The notes below the pieces were generated by a model. That model saw nothing but the letters and a program-made list of their open reading frames with translations. It searched no databases and was not told the origin of the DNA. 64,000 bases of DNA from an uncultured Bacteroidota bacterium. GTDB taxonomy: Bacteria; Bacteroidota; Bacteroidia; Bacteroidales; P3. The position numbers were made by a program, and so were the translations under genes. Below, piece by piece: positions 44,539 to 53,877 of this stretch (its first letter is position 1; each line of letters begins with the position of its first letter). The stretch covers positions 39,795 to 103,794 of the forward strand of contig CACXXO010000008.1 of assembly GCA_902771735.1 (NCBI GenBank), written 5' to 3'.

Positions 44539-45441
44539 TTATTTTCTACAACGTTTGGAACGCATCCACCCCAGAAGCACGTCGAAACTAACGCCCAGCG
44601 AAACATGAAGGTATGCATACCAGTCGTTGAGTGAGTCGTCGCCTCGCTTGATGCCCACAGCGTTGACATACCCGGGTTCCACCTCTCCGCTACGGTCGGC
44701 CAACTGTGCCGCCAAGGCACCGTCGACAGAATTGGCAAGGAGAAAATCTCGCCCTACGTAAGTTTTGCTGACATCGTCAAGATAGTCGGTCCACGTCAAA
44801 CGGAACCCATATTCTGCTGCCAACGAGAATACTTTCCCCATCCGCACCTTGATGCCCACGCCAAAAGGAATACTAATCTGCGTCAAAGGATATACTTGTC
44901 GGTCCGGATACTCGCCGGTGCCCTGACCTTCGGTGCATAGCGGTTGCAACTCGGCCCAATGTTCCTCATTCAAACCCGCAATATAGCGTGCCATAGGATT
45001 GAAGTGGAACACCGCCAAGCCTCCAAAGAGATAGGGGGTCCACAACCGTTCGGTGGCACCGGGGCCAAAGGGGGCGAAATTGAATTCTGCCAAGGCCGCA
45101 AGCTCAAAAATATCCGACTTGAAACTAAGATTACGGAGTTTGTTGTAGTCCTCCTCGCAAGCCACCGAGCCGTAGCTCAACTCACCTCTGAGGGCCCAGC
45201 GGTTGTCGAGGCGATAGCGTATACCTCCGCCAAAAGCAGGCCGCGGCAGAGTGAGGGCGCTCTGGTTGTTCAGGTCGCCGATATAGTTCATGCCTCCTCC
45301 CATCAGCAACAACTCGCTGCGGCCAAGAAAGTCTTCCCGCTGGGCATGAAGCGTGTGGGAACCGGAAAGAGGAAAAAGGAAAACCATGCTGACACATGCC
45401 AGCACAATCATCCGCATCATCTTCCCGCCTTCCACCTTCAT
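44539..45441 (-). CDS. DUF6089-family outer-membrane beta-barrel protein
   Basis: The 300-residue protein has a signal peptide and a barrel-like sequence: LLMGGGMNYIGDLNNQ, GGGIRYRLDNRWALRGELSYG, LFGGLAVFHFNP and IPFGVGIKVRMGKVFSLAAEYGFR. It corresponds to the DUF6089 gene commonly found before uppS and bamA in Bacteroidetes. The function is unknown; the neighbourhood suggests envelope biogenesis. ATG codons at residues 8, 9 and 11 are alternative starts. Confidence 0.8.
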   Translation of the reverse strand: MKVEGGKMMRMIVLACVSMVFLFPLSGSHTLHAQREDFLGRSELLLMGGGMNYIGDLNNQSALTLPRPAFGGGIRYRLDNRWALRGELSYGSVACEEDYNKLRNLSFKSDIFELAALAEFNFAPFGPGATERLWTPYLFGGLAVFHFNPMARYIAGLNEEHWAELQPLCTEGQGTGEYPDRQVYPLTQISIPFGVGIKVRMGKVFSLAAEYGFRLTWTDYLDDVSKTYVGRDFLLANSVDGALAAQLADRSGEVEPGYVNAVGIKRGDDSLNDWYAYLHVSLGVSFDVLLGWMRSKRCRK

Positions 45442-45448
45442 CTTTCCT

Positions 45449-46447
45449 TTATTTTATCCACTTAAGAGAATTGCAGATACCCTCCACTTGCATCAGGTAG
45501 TCGCGCTTGTTGAAACGTGGGGCGTAGACAAAGCCGATGAGGTCGACGACATCTTTCCCGTCGGGCGAAAGCATGGAATAGCTCACAAAGGGGCCGCCCA
45601 TGCGGTCAGTGGTCTCTATCAGTCGCCACAGGCCGTGGGTCTCGATGCAATAGTCGGTGCCTTCATAGTCCACCTTGCGGGTATCGAAGTCCACACGGCG
45701 TTCGGTGCCCATGTATCCGTCCATCGAGGGAGAGGGAATATGGCGCCGCATGATGGTGTCGAGGCGATTGTAAATTTTCTCCGGCATGAGCATTTCTTGA
45801 CTACTATAAGGCGTCACATTGATAAGAACCCCAAGGCTGATATCCTTTGTCTCTTTGCGAATCCAGGCAAAGCCGCCATCGTCCTCGGCCCACATAAAGT
45901 CCTCACTGAAGGTGAGTTCAAAGCCGAAGGTATCCTTCACGCGATTCATCAACTCCACATTGCGATTGTTGTAGAAAGCCTTGATCATACGTTTGTGCTC
46001 AGCTTCATAGATAGCCTTGACGATGTTAGGCTCATATTTGCGTAGCAAGTCGCGCAGCGAGGCCTCGCTCGAGGCGGCAATGTCGACCACAACCTGCGGC
46101 GCAGCCCATTTGTCGCGGTCGATATACACTTTATCAGGATTGCCGTTCTTGACTTCCAGTATAATAATATTGCGATGCATCTGGAACATATGGGTGTTGC
46201 GCAACGACGACACCGGCACATTCACCACATCGAACCGGGGCTCGGGTTGTGGCAGGCATCCCTGCGGCTGCAGGAATACCGAGTCAATCAACTCACGCGT
46301 CATCTTCATCATCTTACCCTTGTCGGCTGCAACCAGCACTTCGAGGGTCTTGCCTGAGGAACTTTTTTGCATAATAGCCTCGTTTTGACGGCTGTGGCAG
46401 GCTGCCAGCAGCACCACTGCCGACAGCAATAGAATCATCTTTTTCAT
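45449..46447 (-). CDS. DUF4837-family lipoprotein
   Basis: The 332-residue protein begins MKKMILLLSAVVLLAAC, a lipoprotein signal, and continues with KTLEVLVAADKG and PRFDVVNVPVSSLRNTHMFQMHRN, a pattern I know from DUF4837 proteins in this gene neighbourhood. The role is unknown. I start at 46447 rather than 46474 because the signal peptide begins there and the upstream gene stops one base before it. Confidence 0.8.
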   Translation of the reverse strand: MKKMILLLSAVVLLAACHSRQNEAIMQKSSSGKTLEVLVAADKGKMMKMTRELIDSVFLQPQGCLPQPEPRFDVVNVPVSSLRNTHMFQMHRNIIILEVKNGNPDKVYIDRDKWAAPQVVVDIAASSEASLRDLLRKYEPNIVKAIYEAEHKRMIKAFYNNRNVELMNRVKDTFGFELTFSEDFMWAEDDGGFAWIRKETKDISLGVLINVTPYSSQEMLMPEKIYNRLDTIMRRHIPSPSMDGYMGTERRVDFDTRKVDYEGTDYCIETHGLWRLIETTDRMGGPFVSYSMLSPDGKDVVDLIGFVYAPRFNKRDYLMQVEGICNSLKWIK

Positions 46448-46448
46448 A

Positions 46449-47405
46449 TCATTGATTGTTTTTTCTCCATTCATAAAATTCCTTGATTGCCACTTCTATA
46501 GGGGTTTGTGGCATTCCCAATTCTTCGGTCGCACGGCGGCTGTCGTAAGATTCACTCACCAGCAACTGACGGATATTGTTCGTCGACACTTGGGTCTTCA
46601 CTCCCATCCACCGTAGCGCATCTCCCACCCTTCCGGCCGCCAAGAGCAAGCCGTTAGGGGCCGGAAGCACTTTCTGCCGGTAGCCGCACACCTTGGCCTG
46701 CATCTCATACAGTTCCCTGAAGCTCAAGCAGGCATGAGTATTGACAGCGATATAGCGGCTGCCGTTCGAGCCATGTGTCAGGGCGTTGACGATTACTTGT
46801 GCCACATCGCCCACATACACAAACGCCTTGCCGCCCCGCGGGGCGAACATCAACGGTTTCCTATAGGCTGCAAGCAGCATGCGTCCCGACGATGGTTTCA
46901 CGTCCCACGGCCCCAGCATGAATCCCGGATTGACCACCACCACATGGCGACCTTCGCATGCGGCAGCAAGAACCGTCTGTTCTCCTTCTTGCTTGCTGTC
47001 GGCATAGAAGCTGCCTTTGAACGGCGGTTGCATCTCAGCATCTTCATCGCCAAAACCTATGGTATTCACTGTTGAAGTGTGCACCAGCGTCTTAATTCCC
47101 CGCTCGTTCATCAAATGCACAATTTGTCGGCACAATTCGCGATTCGCCGGCAGGAAATCCTCATATCGTCGCAGCGACATGTCGGTGCACCCGGCACAGT
47201 TGACGATGGCGTCACACCCTTCTGAGGCTTTCACGAGCACCTCGTAGTCAAGTGGCGACCCCTCCGCCGTCTCCCATCCGCCTTGCGGCAGTTTTATGCC
47301 GTCGGCACGACGCACCACGGCCACCACCCGATGACCCTCGGCCATAAGCCGCAGCAGCACATTGTGCCCAAGCAGCCCTGTCGCTCCAAGCAGCAATACT
47401 TTCAT
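46449..47405 (-). CDS. NAD-dependent epimerase/dehydratase family protein (extended SDR)
   Basis: The 318-residue protein has an N-terminal Rossmann motif LLLGATGLLGHNVLLRL, VHTSTVNTIG, and YADSKQEGE as the Tyr-x-x-x-Lys pair. It resembles dihydroflavonol-4-reductase-like SDRs; the substrate is unknown. It ends one base before the DUF4837 start. A 115-base gap separates it from the gene upstream, with a weak TAnnTTTG-like sequence only. Confidence 0.8.
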   Translation of the reverse strand: MKVLLLGATGLLGHNVLLRLMAEGHRVVAVVRRADGIKLPQGGWETAEGSPLDYEVLVKASEGCDAIVNCAGCTDMSLRRYEDFLPANRELCRQIVHLMNERGIKTLVHTSTVNTIGFGDEDAEMQPPFKGSFYADSKQEGEQTVLAAACEGRHVVVVNPGFMLGPWDVKPSSGRMLLAAYRKPLMFAPRGGKAFVYVGDVAQVIVNALTHGSNGSRYIAVNTHACLSFRELYEMQAKVCGYRQKVLPAPNGLLLAAGRVGDALRWMGVKTQVSTNNIRQLLVSESYDSRRATEELGMPQTPIEVAIKEFYEWRKNNQ

Positions 47406-47520
47406 AACCTTAATAACGCCACAAGCCCAATTTTATTGTATCCTTAAAACGAAAAAAAGCCCTTCTCTCTACCGCCATCACACCAGGCGCTGTATCTTTC
47501 CCATCCTTAGCCGGACACCA

Positions 47521-49401
47521 TCAGAATTTGCAGCGGAGTTGGAAATGCCAAGTTTGGCGGATGGGGCCAGGCGTGGCAGCATTGTCGGAGCCTATGTGGT
47601 CTTCGCCAGGACGGAAGATGAGAGCATACTTGAAGCCGAGATTGAGCCAGCGAGTGAGGTCGCAGCGCAGCACTGCCGATGCGCGCAAACCACGTCCTTG
47701 CAAGGCGGGCAGACTATAGGCATACTGAATATAGCTTTCGCTGAGATAAATGCGGGCGTAATAGCCATCGATATCGTGCCATGCGGCTTGTACGGCCGTT
47801 TGCCAGCGGCCACGGCTGTAGCGCACCTCTTGCGAGGCTGCCCAGCCCCGTTGGTTGCCCGACTCCTCGGTATTGAACCACGAGAGGATGACCCTCGTGG
47901 TGAAACGCCACGGCCCATTGGTGAAGCGATACTGTCCCTGCAGTTGCTGTCGAAGGGTGTTCTCGATGACCTTGCCGCTGGTGCCGGGGACGTTACGTTG
48001 CTGATGGCGCAGGCTATAGCGCACCATGGCCTCGCCCCGATGGCCAACAGCGCGCCCCAGCTGCAACTGCCATTTTGAGCCCGTCGACGGAGCATAGCAG
48101 CCATACTTCAACTTGGGGAAACGGTGGACATCAGCGCTGAACAACGCGGTGATCCTTAATGGCAGATGGAAGCGGCCGTCGAGGCTCACGCCCTGCTCGT
48201 TGGCCGTGCGGCTGCCGATGCTGTAGGCCGCAGTATGGAGGTTGTGATAGCGAGAGTCGTAATGGCGCGCCGAAAGGCCGATACTGTTGTCACCGCGCAG
48301 CGATAGCCTCACACCGCCAATGGCAGCCGGATGACCCTCGGCGTCGGTGGCCGCTTCGCCGAAAAGCAACAGACGTCCCGCCTGCCACAACACGTCGACA
48401 CCTACGGTCCCGGCACGGTCGCCACGGAAATAGTCCTGGTTGTAGACATAGTCTCTCAGCTGCACGCTGTCATCGAGCATCGAGGCCGACGCCGTGAGAC
48501 CCAGCACGAGGTTGCCATGGCGGAACTCCATATGCCCGCCACCCATCCATTCGTCGCCAACCCTCGACCCGAAGGCCGACACACTGACATTGCGGCCAAG
48601 GCCGACAGTGGTGGCGACACCCTCCTGCCACCCTTCCTCATTGAATGGGCTGACAGCCTTAATGCCACCGGCGTAACGCACCGGCGAACTGCCTGTCAGT
48701 GAAAAAGGCTCGAAGCCCGTCCACAAAGATACTCCCTGCCCGAATTGAACATTGAAACGGCCCACCACGAGCCTCTCAATATGCACAGCCGTCCCCAGAT
48801 GCAAATCGTCAATCAACAAACTATATGACAGGTGATTATCTTTACCCCAGGCTTCCGTGGGGTCTTTGTCGCCTGCAAGTTGCAAGGATACCTGATTGCC
48901 ATAGTCGAAACGGTAGCAGAACAGCCCACGCAGGTTGTCACCTTCATACTTGCCGTTTTCGTAACCCTTGGCCTGCTCGACAGTGCCTCCAATCCCAGTC
49001 ACCAGCGTGTGGTGTCCCCACCGAAGCATCTCGGCAATGCCGGGAAATCCCTGCCTCTCGTAGGGTTCGGCTTTCACCAGGGGCTCGATGAGCGACACAG
49101 TGACACTGTCAAAACCCGGCACCATGCGCAATTCTCCCACACTGAGCAATTGCCCGTAAAGCATGATGTAGTTGCGCAAGGACTTGATTTGAAACGGCGA
49201 AAGGAACGGCAACGAGGCCACGGCGACCGTGTCGTTGATGTTTACCGGATTGTCGCTCAACTGTAGCAGGACATCTGTCAGCTCGGAAACATTGGCATCG
49301 GAACCATGCTCCTCGACCCACTGCTCGATAGCATCGTCGATCTGTGCCACCGCCGAAAAAGGCAGGGCAAACAGCAACAACAATATCAGCCTGCGAATCA
49401 T
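47521..49401 (-). CDS. Helix-hairpin-helix protein with predicted outer-membrane barrel
   Basis: The 626-residue protein has a signal peptide (LLLLLFALPFSAVAQ), two helix-hairpin-helix-like segments near residues 40-115 (ASLPFLSPFQIKSLRNYI and ELRMVPGFDSVTVSLIEPLV) resembling ComEA, and then about 500 residues of amphipathic beta-strands ending in QLRCKF, an aromatic terminus fit for Bam recognition. This architecture is shared by Bacteroidetes proteins usually called ComEA-family; a role in DNA binding at the surface is inferred only. It overlaps the rnc stop (ATGA). Confidence 0.7.
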   Translation of the reverse strand: MIRRLILLLLFALPFSAVAQIDDAIEQWVEEHGSDANVSELTDVLLQLSDNPVNINDTVAVASLPFLSPFQIKSLRNYIMLYGQLLSVGELRMVPGFDSVTVSLIEPLVKAEPYERQGFPGIAEMLRWGHHTLVTGIGGTVEQAKGYENGKYEGDNLRGLFCYRFDYGNQVSLQLAGDKDPTEAWGKDNHLSYSLLIDDLHLGTAVHIERLVVGRFNVQFGQGVSLWTGFEPFSLTGSSPVRYAGGIKAVSPFNEEGWQEGVATTVGLGRNVSVSAFGSRVGDEWMGGGHMEFRHGNLVLGLTASASMLDDSVQLRDYVYNQDYFRGDRAGTVGVDVLWQAGRLLLFGEAATDAEGHPAAIGGVRLSLRGDNSIGLSARHYDSRYHNLHTAAYSIGSRTANEQGVSLDGRFHLPLRITALFSADVHRFPKLKYGCYAPSTGSKWQLQLGRAVGHRGEAMVRYSLRHQQRNVPGTSGKVIENTLRQQLQGQYRFTNGPWRFTTRVILSWFNTEESGNQRGWAASQEVRYSRGRWQTAVQAAWHDIDGYYARIYLSESYIQYAYSLPALQGRGLRASAVLRCDLTRWLNLGFKYALIFRPGEDHIGSDNAATPGPIRQTWHFQLRCKF

Positions 49402-50126
49402 TTTGCGATGATTCCCTTGGCCACGAGATCTTTGTAGGTTTTTTCGGCGGCGAGTTGTTCGGAAGCCTTGATGGAGAAGTCGATGGCCGATTGTTGAGCC
49501 TCTCCGTCGATGCTAACGCGACTTTCATACTGTCGACGGCTGGAGTTTCCCTGTGCGATGGTGCGCACCACCTCAAAGGTGATTTTCTTTCGGTTTTTCT
49601 GGCCCCAGTCGATGAGTTTGCTCTTGAAATTCCAATCCATGGAGGCCATCGAGTCGACATCGAGATGAACACGCAGGATACGGTCGATAAGCACTCGACG
49701 GACAAACATGTAGCCCTTGTCGATATACATCGCTCCCACCAGCGCCTCGAAGGCGTCACCGCCGATAGACTTGAATCCGCCCGACGAGTCGTGCTGATAC
49801 TCGATGAGGTCGAACAGGCCGATTCTCTTCGACAGCTGGTTGAGGCTGACGCGACTCACAATCTTCGAGCGCAGCTCGGTGAGGAAACCCTCGCCCTGGT
49901 AGGGATATTTCTTGTAGAGGAATTCCGCCACAACAGCGCCAAGCACAGCGTCGCCAAGATACTCCAGACGCTCGTTGTTGATACGGTGGCCGTTGTGGAC
50001 CGACGAAAGCGAGCGGTGGGTCAGCGCAACATGATATAGCCCCGTGTGACGCGGAACATAACCAAGAATGTTTTTGAAGAATCTGTTGAATTCCTTACTT
50101 TCGTTATTCTTCCGGAGGAACAACAT
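49398..50126 (-). CDS. rnc: Ribonuclease III
   Basis: The 242-residue protein has the RNase III signature NNERLEYLGDAVLGAVVAEF, the second acidic site GDAFEALVGAMYIDKG, and a C-terminal double-stranded-RNA-binding domain beginning about residue 170. It cuts rRNA precursors and structured mRNAs. I begin at ATG 50126, five bases after the fabF stop codon; the longer frame overlaps fabF by 53 bases and adds unrelated residues. Confidence 0.9.
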   Translation of the reverse strand: MLFLRKNNESKEFNRFFKNILGYVPRHTGLYHVALTHRSLSSVHNGHRINNERLEYLGDAVLGAVVAEFLYKKYPYQGEGFLTELRSKIVSRVSLNQLSKRIGLFDLIEYQHDSSGGFKSIGGDAFEALVGAMYIDKGYMFVRRVLIDRILRVHLDVDSMASMDWNFKSKLIDWGQKNRKKITFEVVRTIAQGNSSRRQYESRVSIDGEAQQSAIDFSIKASEQLAAEKTYKDLVAKGIIAK

Positions 50127-50130
50127 GGGC

Positions 50131-51375
50131 TCAATACTTTCTGAAGGCAAGGCAGACATTGTGGCCGCCAAAGCCGAAAGCATTGCTGATGGCGAAGTTC
50201 ACCTCGCGTTTCTGTGCCTTGTTGAAAGTGAAATCGAGGGCCGGAATCTGCGGATCGTCTGTGAAATGGTTGATAGTCGGCGGGACGATGCCGTTTTTGA
50301 TCGTAAGGATGGTGGCGATAGCCTCGACGGCGCCGGCGGCACCCAGCAGGTGACCCGTCATCGACTTGGTAGAGTTGATGGCAATCTTGTAGGAATAGTC
50401 GCCAAAGAGGCCAATGATGGCCTTGGGCTCAGAGATGTCGCCGATGGGCGTGGAGGTGCCATGGGTGTTGATGTGGTCGACATCGGTGAGCTTCATGCCC
50501 GACTCCTCGACGGCCTGCTTCATCACACTGATAATGCCGCGGCCTTCGGGGTGCGAGGCGGTGATGTGGTAGGCATCGGCCGAAAGGCCCGTGCCGGTGA
50601 TTTCGGCATAAATCTTGGCACCGCGCGCCTTGGCATGCTCCAATTCCTCGAGGACGAGGGTTCCCGAGCCTTCGCCAAGGACAAAGCCGTCGCGATCCTT
50701 GTCGAAAGGCCGCGAGGCGGTCTGTGGGTCGTCGTTGCGGGTGGAGAGAGCCCGCATATTACCGAAACCGCCGATGCCCGCTTCGGTGACTGCAGCCTCG
50801 GAGCCTCCCGCCACCATGGCATCGACCTTGCCCAAACGGATAAGGTTGAACGCATCGCTGATAGCGATGGCCGAGGTGGCGCAGGCTGCCACAGTGCTAT
50901 AGTTGGGTCCGCGCAGATTGTAGCGGATAGCCAACTGGCCGGCGCAGATATCGGTGATAACCTTGGGAATCCAATAGGGGCTGAAACGCGGCGTGCCGTC
51001 GCCCTTGGCGAACTCCATCAGCTCGTCCTGCAGGCTTTTCACTCCGCCCATGCCGGAGCCCCATATCACTCCCATGCGATCCTTGTCGACATTGCTGTCG
51101 TCGAGTCCCGCATCGCGCAAAGCCTCGTCGACAGTAATCATGCCATACATCGTATAGCCGTCAAGGAGACGCATCTCCTTTTTTTCAAAGAAGTTGAAAG
51201 GGTCAAAGCCTTTCAGTTCAGATGCTATGCGGCACTTGAACTTCGAGGCATCGAAATGTGTTATTGGTCCGGCTCCGCTCACTCCTCTCACCAACCCGTC
51301 CCACAATTCGGGAACGGTATTGCCAATAGGGGTGAGCGCGCCGAGACCTGTAACAACAACTCTTTTCAACTCCAT
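50131..51375 (-). CDS. fabF: 3-oxoacyl-ACP synthase II
   Basis: The 414-residue protein has VVVTGLGALTPIG, the active-site Cys165 in VAACATSAIA, and the two histidines in THGTSTPIGD and KSMTGHLLGAAGA, the Cys-His-His triad of KAS II. It extends fatty acids carried by ACP. It lies 31 bases after acpP, in the usual acpP-fabF-rnc order. Confidence 0.95.
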   Translation of the reverse strand: MELKRVVVTGLGALTPIGNTVPELWDGLVRGVSGAGPITHFDASKFKCRIASELKGFDPFNFFEKKEMRLLDGYTMYGMITVDEALRDAGLDDSNVDKDRMGVIWGSGMGGVKSLQDELMEFAKGDGTPRFSPYWIPKVITDICAGQLAIRYNLRGPNYSTVAACATSAIAISDAFNLIRLGKVDAMVAGGSEAAVTEAGIGGFGNMRALSTRNDDPQTASRPFDKDRDGFVLGEGSGTLVLEELEHAKARGAKIYAEITGTGLSADAYHITASHPEGRGIISVMKQAVEESGMKLTDVDHINTHGTSTPIGDISEPKAIIGLFGDYSYKIAINSTKSMTGHLLGAAGAVEAIATILTIKNGIVPPTINHFTDDPQIPALDFTFNKAQKREVNFAISNAFGFGGHNVCLAFRKY

Positions 51376-51406
51376 AAAGCGGAAAGAGTAGACTTAAAAT
51401 TTAAAG

Positions 51407-51643
51407 TTACTTCTTCGCGTTTTCGATGAAAGCGATAGCGTCACCAACGGTGACAATCTTCTCAGCTTCCTCATCGGGAATCGAAAGGTCGAATTCTTTC
51501 TCGAGCTCCATAATCAGCTCGACGGTGTCCAAAGAGTCTGCACCAAGGTCGTTGGTGAAGCTGGCTTCGGGGGTGACCTGACTTTCTTCAACACCAAGTT
51601 TGTCGGTGATGATGCTTGTTACTCTAGTTGCAATTTCTGACAT
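51407..51643 (-). CDS. acpP: Acyl carrier protein
   Basis: The 78-residue acidic protein has [19 protein letters not shown], with Ser37 as the phosphopantetheine attachment site. It carries acyl chains for FabF and phospholipid/lipid A synthesis. The start is preceded by an A/T-rich stretch without a Shine-Dalgarno site. Confidence 0.97.
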   Translation of the reverse strand: MSEIATRVTSIITDKLGVEESQVTPEASFTNDLGADSLDTVELIMELEKEFDLSIPDEEAEKIVTVGDAIAFIENAKK

Positions 51644-51675
51644 TTTCTTATGATTTTAATTGATAAAACTGGATG

Positions 51676-51683
51676 CAAAGAAA
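51676..51683 (-). promoter_or_regulatory. Possible -7 box of acpP
   Basis: Read on the minus strand the sequence is TTTCTTTG, one change from TAnnTTTG, 32 bases before the acpP ATG. No good -33 TTTG is seen. The rest of the gap (51684-51920) is A/T-rich and shows no gene or RNA structure. Confidence 0.3.
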
Positions 51684-51920
51684 CAAAATTTTTCTGACAT
51701 ATAAACAATTTTTAACATTTCAAACCGCCCTCCAAACAACTAATCATCTGACTCCAAGAAATATAATCTCCCCAAAAAAATCATTTTTTTCGCTTTTCAG
51801 CACCTTTTTTTTCATCGCAATTCAACCACTTTTTAATAAAAATTTGCAAAATTGCACTCTTTCCATTCAACTCTTACCCTCCTATATCCAACCTGCCACC
51901 CCATAGCCAGCAACCTCGTC

Positions 51921-51998
51921 CCATCACCCTACCATCACCCTGCCATCACCCTACCAAGTCCTACCATGGTAGGAGATGATAGGGGGTTGGTAGGGTTT
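51921..51998. repeat. TACC/GGTA palindromic array, copy 4
   Basis: The centre TACCATGGTA is at 51962-51971. Left units read TACCAAGTCC, TGCCATCACCC and TACCATCACCC; right units read GGAGATGATA and GGGGGTTGGTA. Pairing of the arms is imperfect. This copy lies between the divergent acpP and purN promoters. Weakly similar C-rich sequence continues to about 51880. Confidence 0.8.
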
Positions 51999-52116
51999 TC
52001 ATTCGTATTTGACACGGACTTGACGCTAATTATCAGGCAGTTAAGCGCAAACACCTGCCGATTGGCATTGACAACCAATATCTTACGTCAATTTACAATC
52101 ATTTTAGGCAACTTTT

Positions 52117-52148
52117 TTTCATAGTTTCAACTTTTATTCTTATCTTTG
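52117..52148 (+). promoter_or_regulatory. Promoter of purN
   Basis: TATCTTTG at 52141-52148 matches the -7 element; TTTC at 52117-52120, 20 bases upstream, is a near match to -33 TTTG. The ATG is 29 bases downstream. Confidence 0.55.
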
Positions 52149-52177
52149 CATTTTATTTTGAATACATATATATAGAT

Positions 52178-52750
52178 ATGACTCGACTTGCCATACTGGG
52201 TTCCGGCAACGGAACCAATGCACAACAGATAACGGAATATTTCGCCGGACGCACCGACGTCGAGGTGGCTTGCATCATCTACAACGTCCGCGACGCCTAT
52301 ATCGCCCAGCGTGCAAAGAACCTCGGCATCGAAGCCCGCTATTTTGGCCGCAAGGACTTCTACGAGAGCACCGCCGTGCTCGACTACCTGCGCGAGAAAC
52401 AGACCGACTGGGTGATACTTGCCGGTTTCCTCTGGTTGGTACCGGAGAACATGCTGGCGGCCTACCCCAACCGCATCATCAACATCCACCCCGCCCTGCT
52501 GCCAGCCTACGGCGGCAAAGGAATGTACGGCCACCACGTGCACGAGGCCGTCGTGGCCAACCACGAGCGCGAAAGCGGCATCACCATCCACATTGTGGAC
52601 AATCACTACGACCGCGGCACCACCCTCTTTCAGGCACGCTGCTCCGTCACACCCGAGGACACCCCCGATACCCTGGCAGCAAAAATCCACCTGCTCGAGA
52701 AGGAGCACTTCCCCCGCGTAATCGACGAAACCATCAAGGCCCGCCAGTGA
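52178..52750 (+). CDS. purN: Phosphoribosylglycinamide formyltransferase
   Basis: The 190-residue protein has LAILGSGNGTNAQQI (phosphate-binding), IINIHPALLPAYGGKGMYG with the catalytic Asn and His, and HIVDNHYDRG with the Asp. It transfers a formyl group from 10-formyl-THF to GAR in purine synthesis. The stop overlaps the next ATG (TGATG), so the downstream glycosyltransferase is co-translated. Confidence 0.95.
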   Translation: MTRLAILGSGNGTNAQQITEYFAGRTDVEVACIIYNVRDAYIAQRAKNLGIEARYFGRKDFYESTAVLDYLREKQTDWVILAGFLWLVPENMLAAYPNRIINIHPALLPAYGGKGMYGHHVHEAVVANHERESGITIHIVDNHYDRGTTLFQARCSVTPEDTPDTLAAKIHLLEKEHFPRVIDETIKARQ

Positions 52751-53877
52751 TGCGCATCGCTATCAACACACGCCTGCTGCTGAAAGGAAGGATGGACGGC
52801 ATCGGATGGTTCACCGCCGAGACGGCACGTCGCATGGTGACGCAACACCCCGAACACCAGTTCTTCTTCCTCTTCGACCGGAAACCCGACCCAGAGTTTA
52901 TCTATGGGCCCAATGTGACGCCCGTGGTACTCTGCCCGCAGGCGAGACATCCGGTGCTGTGGTATCTCTACTTTGAATGGGCCACGCCGTGGGCGCTGAA
53001 GAAACACAAGATAGACCTCTACCTCACTCCCGATGGCATGATGCCGTTGCACCCCAAGGTGCCGACACTCACCGTCATCCACGACCTGAACTTCGAGCAT
53101 GCCACAGGCAACCTCATCGCCTCCCACCAGCGCTACATGAGCCACTACTTCCCTCTTTTTGCCCGAAACGCCACCCGTGTGGCCACCGTCTCGACCTACT
53201 CGAAAGAGGATATCTCACGCACCTACAACGTTGATTCCATGAAAATTGACGTGGTATACGATGGAGCCCACAACAACTACCGCCCGCATACCGAAGAGGA
53301 GAAAGCTTCTGTTCGGCAACAATTCACCAACGGGTGTCCTTATATAATATTTATAAGTACAATATTAAAAAGGAAGAATCTGGCCAATCTGTTGAAGGCC
53401 TTCGACAAAGTCAAAGAACAAGGAAACAGTGATTTGAAACTTGTGGTGGTAGGTAGCCGTGTGTGGTGGCAGGACGAACTGGCCGAAGCATACGACAATA
53501 TGAAGCATCAGCAAGATGTCATCATGCCAGGCCATGTCGACCCCGAAGACCTCGCCGCACTGCTCTCTGCCTCCGAGATGCTGGTCTATCCCTCATACTT
53601 TGAAGGCTTTGGAATACCAATACTGGAAGCCATGTATGCCGAGACAGCCGTTGTGGCTTCGAAAACCACCTCGATGCCCGAGGTAGGTGGCGATGCCGCA
53701 CTCTATATTGACCCCAACGACCCCGACGACATTGCGCAAGCCATACAACAGTTGGGGAACAGACAGTTGCGCAACGAGCTCATCGAAAAAGGCCGTCGGC
53801 AGCGCACCCTTTTCAGCTGGGACCGCACAGCGAGCTTGCTGTGGGACAGCCTGATGAAAACCCTGGAAGAAAAATGA
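52750..53877 (+). CDS. Glycosyltransferase family 4
   Basis: The 375-residue protein has INTRLLLKGRMDGIGWFTAE at the N-terminus, LTVIHDLNFEHATG, VATVSTYSKEDI, and the donor site SYFEGFGIPILEAMYAETAVV with the GT4 Glu, then SMPEVGGDAALYIDP. A retaining transferase acting on a lipid- or cell-wall-linked acceptor is expected. The longer frame beginning at 52270 lies inside purN and is discarded. Confidence 0.9.
   Translation: MRIAINTRLLLKGRMDGIGWFTAETARRMVTQHPEHQFFFLFDRKPDPEFIYGPNVTPVVLCPQARHPVLWYLYFEWATPWALKKHKIDLYLTPDGMMPLHPKVPTLTVIHDLNFEHATGNLIASHQRYMSHYFPLFARNATRVATVSTYSKEDISRTYNVDSMKIDVVYDGAHNNYRPHTEEEKASVRQQFTNGCPYIIFISTILKRKNLANLLKAFDKVKEQGNSDLKLVVVGSRVWWQDELAEAYDNMKHQQDVIMPGHVDPEDLAALLSASEMLVYPSYFEGFGIPILEAMYAETAVVASKTTSMPEVGGDAALYIDPNDPDDIAQAIQQLGNRQLRNELIEKGRRQRTLFSWDRTASLLWDSLMKTLEEK

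Noticed and set aside
52270-52749. N-terminal extension of the GT4 protein inside purN
   Set aside because: The Arg/Pro/His-rich extension is a frame-shifted reading of purN; the GT4 domain starts at 52750 with an overlapping stop/start.
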